64,000 nucleotides of DNA from Lentzea sp. NBRC 105346 (lineage in GTDB: Bacteria > Actinomycetota > Actinomycetes > Mycobacteriales > Pseudonocardiaceae). The notes under the pieces were generated by a model. The model was not told where the DNA came from. It saw nothing but the letters and a program-made list of their open reading frames with translations, and searched no databases. Location of the stretch: contig NZ_BSTQ01000010.1 of NCBI RefSeq assembly GCF_030269605.1, positions 62,001 through 126,000 on the forward strand, given 5' to 3'. Below are positions 62,232 to 64,000 of this stretch, piece by piece. Both the position numbers and the translations under genes were made by a program. Within the stretch, counting starts at the first letter, position 1. Each line of letters begins with the position of its first letter.

Positions 62232-63421
62232 CCGTCACCGACCTTTCCCCCATCGCAGTGTCCACTTCGAAAGCAGGGGGCGTGGACCCGTCCGACTTCG
62301 CCCGGCTGCGGGCGGAGATCACCGCGTTCGTCGACGGTCCCGCCGAGCGCTGGGCCGAGCGGATCGAGCAGACCGGTGTCGTCCCCGAGGAGCTGTGGGC
62401 CGAGCTGCGTTCGCTCGGCTACCTCTCGCTGGCCGCACCGCGCGAGTACGGCGGCGCCGGCCTGTCGTTCCCGCAGTGGATGGAACTGATGGAGATCTTC
62501 TCCCGCTCGCACGGCTCGCTGCGGATGATCGTGCACGTCGTCAACGGCACGTGGCGCGCGATGGACGCGTTCGCCGATGACGAGCAGCGCCGCAGGTTCG
62601 TGCTGCCGTCGATCGCGGGCGAGATCAAGACCGCGTTCACGCTGACCGAGCCGGACGCCGGTTCTGGTGCGGACATCCGGTCCACCGTGGTCCGCGAGGG
62701 CGACACGTACTACCTGAGCGGCCGCAAGCACCTCATCACGTTCGGCGTGCGGTGCGACTACTGGCTGCTCGCCGCGCGCGTCGAGGGCACCACAGGGCAT
62801 GAGGGCACGGTCGCGCTAATGGTGCCGCGCAACGCTCCGGGCGTCACGGTCGTCGACACGTCCGACACCATGGGCGTCACCGGCACCGACCACGCGCACC
62901 TCACGTTCGACCGCACGCCGGTCCCGGTCGCGAACCGGCTGGGCCGGGAGGGCGACGGCCTCGCCGTGGCACTGGGCGGTTTCCTCACGCCATCCCGGAT
63001 CTCGGTCGCGATGAGCTGCGTCGGTCTCGCCCGGCGGGCGCAGGAGCTGGCGTTCTCCTATGCGCGGCAACGGGAAACCTTCGGCAAGCCGCTCACCTCG
63101 CGGCAGGCCATCCAGTTCATGCTCGCCGAGAACGAGGCGGACATCGAGGCCGTGAAGCAGCTCGTCATGCACGCCGCACGCAGCTGGGAGGGCGGCGACC
63201 CCACCGCGTCGAAGCTCTCGTCGATGGCCAAGATGACGGCCGTGGACATGCTCGGCCGGGTCACGGACAAGGCGCTGCAGATCCACGGCGGGCTCGGTTA
63301 CTGGAAGACCAGCGCGATCGAGCGCGTGTACCGCGACGCGCGGGCGCAGCGATTCGAGGAGGGCACCAACGAGATCCAGAAGGCCGTCGTATTCCGCGAG
63401 ATGATGGAGGCCAACCGATGA
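62228..63421 (+). CDS. Acyl-CoA dehydrogenase (cyclohexanecarboxyl pathway, PlmL/AnsL-like)
   Basis: 397 residues from GTG 62228 (GTGA overlap). FTLTEPDAGSGADIRST (flavin and substrate loop), YARQRETFGKPLTSRQ and QIHGGLGYWKTSAIERVYRDAR are acyl-CoA-dehydrogenase signatures; FEEGTNEIQ carries the catalytic Glu position. In the cyclohexanecarboxyl-CoA route a dehydrogenase sits next to the EPSPS and ligase genes, exactly as here. It introduces or removes a ring double bond during the shikimate-to-cyclohexane reductions. Confidence 0.9.
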   Translation: MTVTDLSPIAVSTSKAGGVDPSDFARLRAEITAFVDGPAERWAERIEQTGVVPEELWAELRSLGYLSLAAPREYGGAGLSFPQWMELMEIFSRSHGSLRMIVHVVNGTWRAMDAFADDEQRRRFVLPSIAGEIKTAFTLTEPDAGSGADIRSTVVREGDTYYLSGRKHLITFGVRCDYWLLAARVEGTTGHEGTVALMVPRNAPGVTVVDTSDTMGVTGTDHAHLTFDRTPVPVANRLGREGDGLAVALGGFLTPSRISVAMSCVGLARRAQELAFSYARQRETFGKPLTSRQAIQFMLAENEADIEAVKQLVMHAARSWEGGDPTASKLSSMAKMTAVDMLGRVTDKALQIHGGLGYWKTSAIERVYRDARAQRFEEGTNEIQKAVVFREMMEANR

Positions 63422-64000
63422 GCAAGGTCGCACTGATCACCGGCGCTTCGCGGGGCATCGGCCGCGAGCTGGCGCTGCGCCTGGCCAGCACCGGCGCGAG
63501 CGTCGTGGTCAACTACAAGAAGAACGCCGATCTGGCCGAGAAGACCGTGGCGCAGATCGAGGAGCTCGGTGGCAGCGGCATCGCGGTTCAGGCGGACGTG
63601 GAGACCGAATCGGGCATCTCCTCGTTGTTCGACGCCGTGCACTCCACCTACGGGCGCCTGGACTTCTTCGTGTCCAACGCGGCGGCGAGCGCGTTCAAGA
63701 ACATCATGGACCTCAAGCCGCACCACATCGACCGCTCCTACGCGATGAACCTCAAGCCGTTCATCCTCGGCGCGCAGGAGGCGGTACGACTGATGGACGA
63801 CGGCGGCCGCATCGTCGCGTTGTCCAGCTACGGCAGCATCCGCGCGTACCCGACGTACGCGACACTCGGCGCGATGAAGGCAGCGATCGAGGCGTGGGTG
63901 CGGTACATGGCCGTGGAGTTCGCTCCGTACGGCATCAACGTCAACGCCGTCAACGGCGGCCTGATCGACTCGGACTCGCTGCACTACTTCTACGGCGTGC
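63418..64000 (+). CDS. FabL/ChcA-like enoyl reductase of the SDR superfamily (3' end outside window)
   Basis: At least 194 residues, cut by the right edge; ATG overlaps the dehydrogenase stop (ATGA). Cofactor motif GASRGIG; the catalytic pair is Y-x6-K (YATLGAMK), the enoyl-reductase spacing of FabI/FabL rather than the Y-x3-K of ketoreductases, and the end NAVNGGLIDSDSLHYF is close to FabL. In the cyclohexanecarboxyl pathway the SDR-type ChcA performs three enoyl reductions; this gene is a good candidate for ChcA or for the companion SDR. A downstream gene cannot be judged. Confidence 0.85.
   Translation, partial: MSKVALITGASRGIGRELALRLASTGASVVVNYKKNADLAEKTVAQIEELGGSGIAVQADVETESGISSLFDAVHSTYGRLDFFVSNAAASAFKNIMDLKPHHIDRSYAMNLKPFILGAQEAVRLMDDGGRIVALSSYGSIRAYPTYATLGAMKAAIEAWVRYMAVEFAPYGINVNAVNGGLIDSDSLHYFYGV

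Overview
The window is high-GC actinomycete chromosome. Codons are strongly GC-ending, GTG starts are frequent, genes are often joined by 4-base ATGA/GTGA overlaps, and EspG/PPE/WXG-type type VII secretion proteins sit beside Ser/Thr kinases. This combination points to the Pseudonocardiales (Lentzea, Saccharothrix or Amycolatopsis-like). No rRNA gene or complete tRNA gene was found, so genus-level placement is an inference.

Region 1 (1-13.35 kb, minus strand) is one operon. It runs from a small WXG-like protein through a PPE-like protein, an EspG-like chaperone, a membrane Ser/Thr kinase, a YbaB-type protein and a WXG/coiled-coil protein to a giant repetitive protein of more than 2,280 residues that runs off the left edge. 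The giant protein has a helical N-terminus, four low-complexity repeat tracts and duplicated OmpA-like alpha/beta modules. Near its visible C-terminus it has a zinc-protease-like motif with one extra residue. No EccC/EccD core secretion gene is in view.

Region 2 (13.4-33.4 kb) is mixed accessory and stress DNA. It holds a HesB-like protein, a second Ser/Thr kinase and a divergent arsenical locus (flavoprotein monooxygenase versus an ArsR-acetyltransferase fusion) with three operator-like inverted repeats. Three secreted BNR/sialidase-like proteins follow. A sulfur/persulfide-themed group has a cysteine desulfurase and two ArsR-rhodanese fusions with MFS and AhpD-like neighbours. The rest is a methyltransferase/TetR pair, a STAS protein and several decayed genes.

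Region 3 (33.8-43 kb) holds an HTH-NTPase-WD40 protein, a small secreted protein, a P-loop kinase, a frameshifted gene and a foreign-looking restriction-nuclease-like/helical-repeat protein of about 1,050 residues. It is followed by a gene-poor kilobase with direct repeats and the 3' half of a tRNA-Pro-like gene that still has its terminator. This looks like a mobile-element integration scar.

Region 4 (43-64 kb) is a biosynthetic gene cluster. A TetR/MFS pair with two operators and a luciferase-like monooxygenase lie left of two divergent operons. The minus operon carries the aldolase and archaeal-type dehydroquinate-synthase pair that builds 3-amino-4-hydroxybenzoate (mC7N), an AMP ligase, a FabV enoyl reductase, a tandem acyl carrier protein, a ketosynthase with a truncated ketosynthase-like partner, a thioesterase, a flavin reductase and a FabG reductase. 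The plus operon carries a FAD monooxygenase, an arylamine N-acyltransferase (amide synthase), two KAS III enzymes, an acyl carrier protein, an EPSP-synthase/acyl-ligase fusion, an acyl-CoA dehydrogenase and an enoyl-reductase-like SDR that is cut by the right edge. The last three match the known cyclohexanecarboxyl-CoA starter pathway. Together they predict a manumycin-type (asukamycin-like) polyene amide with a cyclohexane starter. The C5N unit genes are not in view and may lie beyond the right edge. Two rare TTA codons open the plus operon, suggesting bldA control.
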